From Puffinus mauretanicus (taxonomy: Eukaryota; Chordata; Aves; Procellariiformes; Procellariidae), in contig JAJKFH010000295.1 in the NCBI GenBank assembly GCA_023333565.1, positions 1,964,001 through 2,028,000 of the forward strand: 64,000 nt of DNA, written 5' to 3'. The translations under genes were made by a program, and so were the position numbers. Within the stretch, counting starts at the first letter, position 1; every line of letters begins with the position of its first letter. Under the pieces are notes generated by a model. The model was not told the DNA's origin. It ran no database searches and worked only from the letters and a program-made list of their open reading frames with translations. Positions 21,483 through 32,084 of the stretch are shown in pieces.

Positions 21483-23905
21483 TTAATGAGTTTTCACAAG
21501 GAAAAGGTTTGGCATTTGCCAATTCCATGTGAAATTCTAGTAAGGCAAAATTAGTGTTATCCTAACGTGAATTTGTAAACTGAGTTAAAGAAGAACCCAA
21601 TCATAAAACCTCATTTTCCAGGCATCATCTTCAGCTGTCCACATGTTTACAAAAAATCCTCTCACTCAAGCTTTGTACTATTTAAAATCCAGGTTGCTGG
21701 AGGTACAGGCTATAGCTTGCAAACTCCTCCCAGGCTGCATTTGTTACGGGTGCAATGAAAAAACACTCATGCTCAGCCTGCTATCTCATGCCTGTTTTCA
21801 GTAGGATTTCCCTTTGCATTAAAGCTATGGAGATGCTCATGATGAACCACCATTGCCATGCTGCTGTGCAGGTATAGTTTGCAGGCCAGGCCTGACAGCC
21901 AGTCATACATCTCAGGAATTGAATCTATTTTTGCATAAACAGTCCCTTGATTTTTTGTTTTATCTCAAATAAGCACTTTGGTTGCAGAATTTCAATTTCC
22001 AGGTCTTTGGACCAATTCTAACTGGAAAGGCCGTGTGCCCGGTAATGTTATTCTTCTGTTGCATTAATTACCACTTGTGATTCAGCGTTACCCACTATGT
22101 CTGCAATTTTGCATTCAGGTGGAGCAATCCAGTAGTTACCAGACCTTATCAATATGCAATAAAAGGTGGCAGCTCTTGTTCATGCTATCACTGGGAATGC
22201 CAGATGGCCTTTTCTGGCTCATGACCCAAATAGATTGCTGCTTATGTTGTTAGTTTACTTCAAATGTCTATTTGCTTTAATTGTCACAGTGGTATGTTTT
22301 CTAATGATATTTCTTGAAAAAACATAAATTTATTCTTTTCACTAGCCATTTCTTTCTTCAAATACGATATTAAGTATAAATTAAGGTTATATAAGTAGGA
22401 TGGAAGATACATTTTTTTTAAATAAAAAAAACTACAACAACTTAGAAAAACAAAAACTTTAAATTTCATTGTATCCATGGGTCTGGTTCACCTTAGATTT
22501 ACTAGTATCCTGTGGAGACCTTTTAAATGCAGTAAAATGTTTGCCCCAGGTAAAATTGCCAGCACTTTAGAACAAAGGTTTTGTAAGTGGTGGTTTATAA
22601 TGCAGGTGGGATTTGAAAAGTACATTTTTTCTTGTCTTGAAGATAAGTCTTATTAAGATGGCATACCACCTTGGAGGCAATAATGTTTTTTTTCCATACT
22701 TCAAGCTTGTAATAATACTATTTCTTGTAAGAAAGGCAAAAAGGTTTTTTTTTGTCCTAGATGAGGTTGATGCTTTCTGACCCAATATTGTCACAGTAAG
22801 ATACAGATTTAAAAGAACTCTTGGTCTTCTAAGCACAGAAATCACCACTGCCAATATAAATCACCAATATTCATTCTATAGCTGGACTTAAATCTTCTGG
22901 TTTTCATCCTGTGTTTCCTTCACATCCTCACAAGTAAAGCTACTTGGGGCGTACAGTGCAATTTTAAAATGAAATAGGTTCTAGAGATGACAGAAATCTA
23001 TTATGTCAGCAAATCCAAATCAGGATTTTAAGTACATTTCTAATTATACTTCTAAGTATATTTTCTAAATGCTTTCAGGAATCAAATTTCAGGGCTTACC
23101 TTGCACCTCAGAACCTTGCCAGTATCTCCAGGCCACAGCCAGGCTATCACCCCACCACCCCACCAACAAACTGCGCTCCAGAACTGTGTTTTACAGACAT
23201 CAGGCTTTGAAAGAGCACGCACTGTCATTCTGTTAGCCCGTACTTCGTTTAGTTGACTTGCCAAACAGAATTACAGCATTTTAAATATGCAGATTGTTCT
23301 GAAGTGTTCTATTGTATGACACTGGGTATTAAAGTAAATCTTGCTGAATGCATGCAAAGGCAGGTGAATCACTTTAAACAGCATAACAGGCATGCACACT
23401 TCAATTATTCCAGTGTTTCACCTGTAAAGTATTGTTTCAAGCAAACTAGATTTAACAGAACATTGGCTTTATAGTAGCATCAATTTGTCAACTAAATTAG
23501 AACAATAAATATAAAAAAACTCCTGCAATAGACTTGCATTTTAAATCCAGTTTAAACAAAATGGAAAACAATTACCAACACAAAATCTCTTATAAATGGC
23601 TTCTGATCACAAAGCGGGATGGGATCATATGGCTCTCCCATGCCCAGAGAGAGCCCTGGGTTCCTCATAGGGGCATCCTGGTAGCTGCAAGCTTTCCATG
23701 GAGTCCCCAAAACCTCTGTTTGGCTACACTGGAGTTTGACTGCAATAAGTGCAATCTTTGACCACAAGCTTCTTCTCAAGTCCACTCAGAAATACTCCTT
23801 ATGTATGATTAATTCATCGTATTGTTCCGTCCTTCCCCGCTCACCCTGCCTCTCTGAACACCCTCCTGTAGCAGAGGCCCAGCTAATCAGATATTCAGAC
23901 CATTG
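21483..23905. other. Gene-free stretch, enhancer-like texture
   Basis: No gene is recognised. 21600-22280 has mixed composition with homeodomain-type ATTAATTA (near 22062) and long non-repetitive blocks, which is common in conserved distal enhancers. Conservation cannot be judged here. 22280-23080 is AT-rich with poly-T runs. The 95-codon minus-strand frame at 22567-22854 has no recognisable features. Confidence 0.4.
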
Positions 23906-23908
23906 CAT

Positions 23909-25035
23909 AAAATCACAGAAAAACGCAGGCTGGAGGTCACCCAGTCCAGCCTCCTGCTAGAAGCAGGGCCAACTTCCAGTGAGGTCAGGGTGCCCAGGGA
24001 CGTGTCCAGCTGAGCTTAGAAAATCTCCACAGCCTCTCTGGGTTCCTGCTCTGGTGTTTAACCACGTTCACTGTGCCAATTTTTTTCTGTATGTCCAATT
24101 TGAATCTCCCGTGTTGCAATATAGGATTTTTGCCTCTTGTCCTTCCTCTGTGCCTCTCTGAGAAGAGCTGGGGAAGATTGCTACTAGGTTTGGTCCACCC
24201 CATCCCACCCTTCTCTTCTCCAGGCTGGGCAAAACCAGCACCCCAGCCTCTCCTCACAGATGAGGAGGTGCTCTTGTCCATCTTAGCAGTCCTCCACAGA
24301 AAACTCTCCTTTTTGTGTACGTGTCCTAAAACTCGACATAGTATTGTGGATGCAGCCTCCCCAGTACCATCCCCAGGAGGGAATAACCTCGTCCCTTCCC
24401 CTGCTGGCGGCAGTCCTGCTAACACAACCCCACCTACAGTTAGCCTGCATTGCCATAAGGCCATGCTGTTGACTCAGGACAATTTGTTATCCAGCAGGAC
24501 CTCAGGTACTTCTCTGAGGAGCTGCTACCCCGGGAGTGAATCCCCAGCCTCAGCTGTGGCATGGGGTCACTCCATCCCAGGTGCCAGACTTCAGATTGGC
24601 CTTTGCTGGGCTCAGTGAGGTTCCTGATGGCCAGTCTCTCCAGTCTGTTAAGATCCCTCTGAGGTTCACTCTCCTCCTAAGCCACCCACCTAGCCCCTGC
24701 TGCCTCAGTTTGGCTATTGGGATTTGGTGGGTTTGCCTTGAAGGCCATGCTAATATTGAGCCAAACAGCACTCATGGCAGTCACCCAGCTCACAGAGCGA
24801 TTCCTCCCTTTGGGAAGGCAGTCACATTAGCCAAGCACGATTTGCCCTTTGCAAACCCGTGCTGGTTGCTCCCGTGACCTCCTCGTCCTTCATGTGTCTG
24901 GACACAGCATCGCGTCCACGGAGACTTGCTCCACAATTTCCTCAGGCACTGGGGTGAGGCTGACAGCCCTGTAACTCCCTAGGTCCTCCTTCTTGCCTTT
25001 TTTAATAATTTCAGATGCAGAAAGCATCATTAAAA
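23909..25035 (-). mobile_element. Long decayed CR1 LINE 3' region
   Basis: The plus strand reads as the antisense of a CR1. The left end AAAATCACAGAA is the reverse of the CR1 3' terminus. It is followed by 'CACCCAGTCCAGCCTCCTGC', 'GTGCCCAGGGACGTGTCCAG', 'CAGCCTCTCTGGGTTCCTGC' and, after a gap, 'GTGAGGTTCCTGATGGCC', 'CTCTCCAGTCTGTTAAGATC', 'AACCCGTGCTGGTTGCTCCC', 'CTCCTCGTCCTTCATGTGTC' and 'AACTCCCTAGGTCCTCCTTC'. These keep the CR1 order towards the 5' side, with several internal deletions, notably around 24690-24780. Roughly 1.1 kb of the 3' portion remains; the retrotransposon enzymes are absent. The 181- and 113-codon plus frames and the 159-codon minus frame in this span come from the repeat and are not genes. 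Confidence 0.85.
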
Positions 25036-25060
25036 TCTGATATTTTGGCCAGGGCCTGGA

Positions 25061-25077
25061 TTTTTTTTTTTTTTTTT
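25061..25077. repeat. Poly-T tract
   Basis: Seventeen T residues just beyond the 5' side of the minus-strand CR1. On the minus strand this is poly-A, possibly a target or an A-rich flank. Confidence 0.9.
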
Positions 25078-25079
25078 CA

Positions 25080-27695
25080 ATTTTATCCTACTATCCTGAA
25101 ATTTCCTTCTCATTTTTCTTTCCAGTATCGCCTATTGCATTAGAGCTTAACGGAAAGTTTAATAAGCAAAAAGACAACAACTTTACTGCATATTATTTCA
25201 TTAGTTCCAGAACCAACCTCACTAATTCCTCTGCCCCTTCTATTTACATTCTGTATTTGCAGGCAACTACTGTGTCCTTTGCTTTAATAGTTGTTAAGCC
25301 ATGCCATGCATATTTAACTCTTAATCATTTCTCATTAGTCCATCCTTCCAATTCCTAGCTCACTTTTGTGAATATTGATTAGATTGTTAAGAGCTTTGTG
25401 CATCTATGGGCCTCGGTCCTGCCTTTATGGAAACTGAGGGAAAATTCCAATTCAAGGCACCAGGCAGCCCCTAGTTCAACCGTGACATCTCCGGATATGA
25501 AGGAGAATAATACCGTCCTTTCTCATCTCTGCTCAGAGCATTTCAATCATTTCTCTGAGCCCCAACTGCTATCGACACCCCAAAGATTTTCAGTTGTGGG
25601 GATTAACTTTTATTACTGAAGAAATAAAGTAACGTATTCTCTCAATAAACAGGAGATGCAAAGGAGCAACTTACAGAAAGAAGAAAGAAATGTTTTAGTT
25701 AGGTATTGGAACAGACAGGTTGTTATACAACTGCTTGGTTAATAGCATAAATATTGATCAATAGCACAGAGTAATATTAAAATAAATATTCTTTCTCATA
25801 GAGAGATACAGCTAAGCAAAGACATTTATACCAAACTTTTAAAGAAAATTTGGTGATAGCTAACATGGAATTAAAAAGTAGAAGAAAAATTGCAAGAAAC
25901 AGGAAAAACAGGCAAGCTTCTTACCTTTTAAATAAAATCTTTTGATTCTGTTCTCATTTTAAATTATTTCTTTAACAGTTCCTTTACTGTCCTTTACTTT
26001 AATAAGCTGGAAACATAAACACCTTTTTTCACCCAACCAAACATTTTACCAGCTTTTGTTTTGGCAAAATATTTGCTTTCATTCTCAAATTTAAAAAGTC
26101 AAATGAGGAAATCCATTTTTATCCACATTCAATTTCATTTTCTCACCAAGTAAATCAGTAAACAATACTTGATAGATAAAATAAAGTCCATTAAGATGCT
26201 CAATTATCTATTACTGTTTAAATGCTGTATGCTTTAAGTACTATGCAGTACCTAAATCATGAGAGGAAATGTTAGCTAGAAAAGTAAAACCTAGGGAGGA
26301 ATGCTTTCAGCTTAAAGGAAGTTTGTATCAGTTATTACCATAGGTCACCTTCAACTCCTGTATTACAGAAAGCACTTATTTTTATGCAGAGTCCTATCTG
26401 ACAGAAGGGTTTGTATTTTCCTTTAGGATAAAAAACAAATGGTACTGAAACTCCTGCAAGTCCCTAAGCTCATTCATTATGTCGAGAGAACTAGAATATT
26501 AGCGCAGGAAACAAAGCGTCTGAAGAAGAAAATGGAGGTGGTTACGGTAGAAAAATATTATTAGTGTGTTCCTCGTCCTCCCAGTGCTCCACGGGCAGGA
26601 GAGGACACGGATCCTTGAGCAGAATTATAGGTCTGCTGCTCTCCCATGGATTAAAACTTTCTTTAAAAAAAAAGAAGCAAATATGAGAAACACTGATCTA
26701 CTGTTGCAAATAAATTAAACAGCATGCTCACATCTTTCACAGTGTTGTTACACGTTTAAAACAGTGGCATTAGCCTGAGGTCTATTTAAAATAATTTGCA
26801 TAGTTCTATATGAATGGCTTTAAAAAAGAAACAGAGGGAGGGAGAAAACAGGGATGACTTGTAGGAGTTATTTTTCAAATCCAGCTGTAGGACATCTTCA
26901 TTGCCATGCCTTAAAAATGCATTTTCCACTTGCAATAAGAAAGATGTGGGCTCAAATCTTTGAGGCTGCCTTAGACTTCAAAAGATGTGAAACCTTCAGA
27001 GGAGATTTACCTCTGACCAGTTGTCCTTTGGAACCATCATCCTCTGCAGAGAAGATGAGGGCTTCCCAAAGAGCTGAATAACTTTTGCAATCATTGAAAA
27101 ACACATTCTTTTTAGTTATTGTTTTAATATGCTTTAGAATATAAACATTTTTTATCTTGTGATATATACAAATACACACTCTTCTGATTGCTTTGAGCTT
27201 AAGAAAAGCCCAAGAGAAAATAACTGATGCAACTTGGAGAAACTCCACTGAAATCAGTGAAACTTTTCCAAACGTACCAGTATATCATCATCGTAAGGGC
27301 ATGAAGACTTTAGTTCACCTTGTTTAATTGCTCAGAAACTCACATGATCAGTTGGTACACAACGGGGAATAGTGGTTCGCAACACTTCATGCATGCTCCA
27401 AGACCTGGAGAAAGCTGCTGCCAGTTGGTAAAAAAATTCCCCTGGTTCTGCTGCATTTGTGCATTCTTGAGTAATGGATTATCTAATTAAATTAAATGGC
27501 TCAGTAACATTGTTACCGAGGTTATTGTTAAGTGTTGGATGAGGTGGTTCAGATGTAAATAAGACTCAAACCCTACCAAAAATTCAAATCAGGCAGTTCT
27601 GACATCCTGGGCAAACAACTGTTTTGTACACCTCTGTGTTTCTGCCTTAATCTAAGAGAGAAAGAAAAGGGCTAATAAATAGAGAATAGGTCTAT
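25080..27695. other. Gene-free stretch with one candidate exon
   Basis: AT-rich unique DNA. A candidate exon lies at 26427-26537 (listed separately). A short CpG-containing segment follows at 26570-26620. No repeat family is recognised elsewhere. Confidence 0.5.
26427..26537 (+). CDS. Candidate 111-base coiled-coil exon, unknown gene
   Basis: A polypyrimidine acceptor (TGTATTTTCCTTTAG, ending at 26426) is followed by 37 open codons. The peptide begins DKKQMVLKLLQVPKLIHYVE and ends in ETKRLKKKME, strongly charged with leucines spaced as in a coiled coil. It uses CpG-containing codons (GCG, CGT) that are rare in the surrounding DNA. A donor would be GAG/GTGGTT after 26537, which is weak, or ACG/GTAGAA slightly later. 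Without splicing the frame meets TAG near 26563. Phase 0 at both ends matches the candidate exon at 9673-9732. This is my best coding candidate on composition, but I cannot name the gene and no homology search was possible. Confidence 0.3.
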
Positions 27696-27699
27696 TCAA

Positions 27700-27800
27700 G
27701 GATTTCAAAGAGCTTTTTAAAGTATCAAGTCACTTAGTTTCATAACAACCTGTAAGGAAAATAACCTATTATCCCTATTTGACACATGGCTGAACTGATC
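27700..27800 (-). repeat. MIR-type CORE-SINE relic
   Basis: 'CAAGGATTTCAAAGAGCTTT', 'TTTCATAACAACCTGTAAGG' and 'TATTATCCCTATTTGACACA' match the reverse of the MIR-like tail ('ccaaggatctcaaagcactt', 'ctcacaacaccctgtgaggtag', 'tattatccccattttacagatg'). The order is preserved, so a decayed minus-strand copy is likely. Confidence 0.6.
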
Positions 27801-29597
27801 AGGGGTTTGGAGCTGCTCCCATATGAGAAGGGACTAAATAGACAAGGACTCATCAGACTGGGAAAGACAGCAGCTATAAAAACATGAATAGCACAGAGAA
27901 TAATAATTGTACATCATTTTTCAAAATACAAGGACCAGGAGGAACTCAAAAACATAAGCAGGGAACAAGTTTTAAAAGCAAGGGGAAATAGTACAGTTTG
28001 AGGCACATAACCTAAGTCATTCACACCCTTTTAAAAGATCAGCAGTTTGGGAAATAAGTCTTTGTCTAACCTGTTCGTTGGAAAATAGCAGAGGAAGTAT
28101 GAAGATCAGAGGCAGGGAGAACAGCTATTAGGGAAGAAGAGGTTGTGGGACAGCCTTCCTTACACACACACATAATTTGATTATAGGCGAATAAGACAAT
28201 TTCTTTAGGACAGAGATGACCTACAGACTATACGGTGACATATATGGTACATTTTTACCTAATGCATTTTAATCGTGGACCTCATTGCCAAAGAATTTTG
28301 TGGAAACCAAAAGAATAAATTGCTTTTAAAAGGTAATTAGGCAGATTAATCAGGGCTGCCAGGCATGGTGCAAATGTAACCATTCCTCAGTAAGGCCCTA
28401 AACTGCTTCGTGCCTGGGCTGAATGGGTATGCCAAGAGTATGTTTACCTTACACTCCTCCTATTTCTTGTACTAAGCATCTGTTACTGGAAATTGCTGGA
28501 GACAGTGGTCCACTTCTGTCCAGCAGTTTTTATGTTGTTATCAAAGGAGGACAAGTGAAATCCTGCCCACCTGAAGTCAGCAGGTATTCTGCCATTGCCA
28601 TCACTGCATCCAGCGCATCATCCCAAATGTTCACCTCATATATTACAGTAATAGCTGTGCAAGAGCCACAAAACAGTCTCAGTCTCCTGCAAAGGACAGC
28701 ATTACCTAGACATTCCAAAATCTGTATTTCAACACTCCGTTGATACAGGAATGACAAACTTGCCAAAACAATTAACAGGATGTAATCTCCATTCACCCCT
28801 CATGCCAGACCTGAACTGATTATTCCTTGCAACCATATTTTTCAAAAATAGTCTTTTAATATAGCCAGGTATTGTTACATCCCCACTTGTTGAGGGATGT
28901 AATGTAGGTAATGTACAGGTAATAAAATGTTTGCTCTGCAAACGAGAAGACCCCACATTCAGCAATGAATGAAGTTTCCACATTGGATTTAATTATTTCT
29001 GCTTTAAAATATTATCTCTCCTTGCAGAATAAAACTTCTATTTGTGTAAATCATATGTCAGGAACATGCATCATAATCATTCAACTTTCAGTAGAATAAT
29101 TAAATGTGGGGGTTTTCATCATGCTCATGTAAGAGATCCAGAAGATATTTCTCAACAGCAGTAAAGTAACTCCAGGGAGCGTAGTTATCATGATTATTAT
29201 CAGACAATTACTGTCTAGCTACTGAAAGATAAGAGACCTTGAGTTGCATTACTTGCATCATAACACTGACATTAAGAGTTCAATTATCACATAATACCTG
29301 CTTGTTTATCCTGTTTTACTATTTAACTTTCTAGTATGCATAAAGGGAGAAAAGCAACAATAAACACACACAAAGGGCAAAGAGCAACAGTAAGAATGTG
29401 CATGGAAAGAGTGCATAATTATTAGGATGTTTTAAAAATTAAAATAAGAAAAAAATAATAAATCTTGAAAGAAGACTATCCAAAGCTCTTTTTGGAGAGC
29501 TTCAGCAACATTTTCCCTGGATTCTAACTTAATAAACACTTAAAACACAAAAAGCTACTTGTAATCACACAACTAATCCCACCATGAATCCATAAGG
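27801..29597. other. Gene-free stretch
   Basis: No gene is recognised. 28500-28800 carries overlapping frames on both strands (106 and 88 codons) without features. A small (CA)n lies at about 28163. Confidence 0.5.
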
Positions 29598-29735
29598 CCT
29601 TGATCCAGCAAAGTGCTGTTAATTCTGACTCACTCCAGCAAAGCACTTAACTCGTACTTAGTTTTAAGCACTTGAGAATCCCTCTTTGACCTCAGTAAGA
29701 TTTAAGCATGATTAAAATGAAGCATATCTTTAACC
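29598..29735. repeat. Ancient amniote interspersed repeat, family unassigned
   Basis: 'CCTTGATCCAGCAAAGTGCT', 'CCAGCAAAGCACTTAACTCG' and 'TTTTAAGCACTTGAGAATCC' follow a motif set ('gatccagcaaagcacttaag...tttaagcacatgagt') that I know as a scattered amniote repeat with internal inverted similarity. 'AAGTGCT' and 'AGCACTT' recur in both orientations, which gives a folded-back structure. Divergence is high and I cannot give a family name. Confidence 0.45.
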
Positions 29736-31477
29736 TGCCGTGGGATTTGGGGTTCAAATAACGAGGAGTTTTATTTTATATTTTGTCTACAAAGAAGGAA
29801 AAATTATATTTCTGTAAAATATAATGGTAATAAAGTGAAGATATTCTAAAATATTCTGAGGAAGCTAAAATCCTCTAAGAAACATGTCACTCAATGCATA
29901 TATTACCATGTGCTGTCAATTAAATGCACATTTGGTGTGCACAATACATAAAGTGTATTGTCTATGCCTATTGCCATATGCCTATGAACTTTGCTTTTCA
30001 GACTTTTTACCCGTAATTGTGCCTTACCCTATTGTGAACAGGATGAATATTGACATGATTTGAAACTCCAATACTTACACAGCTGAGTTATCTAGATCAT
30101 TTTTTGAATGCTGGGCCTACATTTTTTTCCCAGGAAGATCTCCAATTAATTTTAAGGCATTTAATTCAGCTTCAATGGAAAGTTTTCCTCAGAAACGAGG
30201 ATTTTTGTGGCTGGCACCAAAATAAATTGAGACAGTTCAGAGGAAGCACAGTTTCATACAAACATGAACGTATGGGCAATTTATTACTTTTACTGAATCT
30301 TTAAGAAACATTGTGAGGTTTTGGTTGTCTTTGTCACTTTCTTCCATAAAGATGCAAAGAAATAACCAAAAATAACAGGGAAGGCATATGTCTTTAGGCA
30401 AAGGTATACACAGCACAGGATACACGGACCTATATTTAACCTCACAGATTCAATTTCTTAGCTTTTAATCAAGTCTTTTATTAGCTTGCAATGCTATGTG
30501 TCACCCAACACTTCAGATGTGTATATAACTGTACATTAATAGCAATTGCTATTTATAACCATCGTAACTGAGTTTAGTACAATGTTCTAAGTCTAAAAGA
30601 TCGTCATCTCCAGGAAATGCTTTTTGCACTTGTTAACCTCACTGCAATAAAGGCAAGAAGAACTGGGGTTGAAAGGGAAGAAAAACATTGGTGAGGCAAA
30701 TCTGGAAGAAAGAAAGTGAGGAAAGTAAACAGTCAGGACACTGAAAGCCCTGCAATTCCTCTTCCCTCGGTCGCTGTGGCAGCCGTGTGGATAGTTTACA
30801 TTGCAGTTACCTATTGGTGATCAAACTGGCACGTCATGTTCAAAGGATTGATGGAGGGGTTTTTTTCAAAGCCAGTTAATTTGCTGTGGACTGGACTTCA
30901 TTCCTAGCAGAAGCACAACACTGTTCCCTGGGCTGATAGGTAGCAGCAGGCTAGGGAGCTGTTTACACAGCTTTAAAAACTAAAAGGCAGCCTTGCCACA
31001 TTCAGTGACCTCCAAAATGAGTAGAATTGCAAATGGCAAAGTCTGAATTTAATTCAGTACCCAGGATGCCACTAATGTTTTACATGCATGATCAATGAGC
31101 AGAACTGGGATGTGAAAAGTGCTGAATATTCAGGGCAATGAAATTCTCTAACCCTAATTTCAAAGATAAAATACCATTTTCACTTTGACAAGACTGTTTT
31201 GGGTGTTTTCCAAGAATAGCGATGTACAAAAAGCTCATTAGAAACTTTAAAGCGAATGAACAACCACTGTCCTTTGTCAGGCCCAGAATTACTTAGGATG
31301 TAATTGGTTATGTTCATATGACTTATTGGCTGTGGTGCATATAACACAAAGAGCTATCCATGCCAAATCATCCTGAATAGCTTGCCACATTGTTATTGTA
31401 ACCTTCATACTTCTCCCACCCCTATAGTTTGTTGCTGCCGTTTGAGGTTCTCAGCTGCACTTAGACTTACTGGTTTT
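29736..31477. other. Gene-free stretch
   Basis: No gene is recognised. An acceptor-like ATTTTTTTCCCAG ends at 30134 and is followed by an open phase-0 frame (to 30301), but I see no good donor. Other frames are short. Confidence 0.5.
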
Positions 31478-31482
31478 GTCTG
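31478..31482. repeat. Target site duplication GTCTG (left)
   Basis: Five bases identical to 32080-32084, exactly flanking the LTR. Five-base duplications are typical of ERVL-class integrations. Confidence 0.85.
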
Positions 31483-32079
31483 TATTGTGGTTTAACCCCA
31501 GCCAGCAACTAAGCCCCACCCAGCCACTCGCTCACTCCCCCCCGGTGGGATGGGGGAGAGAATCGGAAGGGTAAAAGTGAGAAAACTCATGGGTTGAGGT
31601 AAAGACAGTCTAATAGGGAAAGAAAAAGCCGCGCACGCAAGCAAAGCAAAACAAGGAATTCATTCACTGCTTCCCACCGGCAGGCAGGTGTTCAGCCATC
31701 TCCAGGAAAGCAGGGCTCCATCACGCGTAATGGTGACTTGGGAAGACAAATGCCATCACTCCGAACGCCCCCCCGCTTCCTTCTTCTTCCCCCAGCTTTA
31801 TATGCTGAGCATGACGTCATATGGTATGGGATATCCCTCTGGTCAGTCGGGGTCAGCTGTCCCAGCCATGTCCCCCCCCCAGCTTCTTGTGCACCCCCAG
31901 CCTGCTCGCTGGTGGGGTGAGGTGAGGAGCAGAAAAGGCCTTGACTGCGTGTAAGCACTGCTCGGCAACAACGAAAATATCCCTGTGTTATCAGCCCTGT
32001 TTCCAGCACAAATCCAAAACATGGCCCCATACTGGCTACAGTGAAGAAAATTAACTCTCTCCCAGCCTAAACCAGCACA
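31483..32079 (-). mobile_element. Solo LTR, ERVL-type avian retrovirus family
   Basis: On the minus strand the element starts TGTGCTGGTTTAGGCTGGG and ends TGGGGTTAAACCACAATA, the termini of an ERVL-type LTR family very common in birds. The canonical terminal CA has become TA here. Inside, on the minus strand, are a CRE (TGACGTCA, 31812-31819) and a TATA box (TATAAAG, 31797-31803) about ten bases later, so a promoter pointing to lower coordinates was present. No internal retroviral genes, primer-binding site or partner LTR adjoin it. With matching 5-base flanks it is a solo LTR left by recombination between the two LTRs of a provirus. Its R/U5 half differs from that of the related copy at 54488, so the two belong to different subfamilies. 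Confidence 0.93.
31797..31819 (-). promoter_or_regulatory. LTR core promoter: CRE plus TATA
   Basis: TGACGTCA at 31812-31819 (CREB/ATF-type site) is followed on the minus strand by TATAAA at 31797-31802. Both sites are intact palindrome or consensus matches and are shared with the LTR at 54488. Confidence 0.6.
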
Positions 32080-32084
32080 GTCTG
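32080..32084. repeat. Target site duplication GTCTG (right)
   Basis: Exact copy of 31478-31482. Confidence 0.85.

Noticed and set aside
24073..24877. Overlapping 181-, 159- and 113-codon frames
   Set aside because: They lie wholly inside the minus-strand CR1, and their content is antisense or sense repeat sequence.
31738..32030. Frames of 60-112 codons in the first LTR
   Set aside because: They are translations of the LTR itself, which carries no gene.
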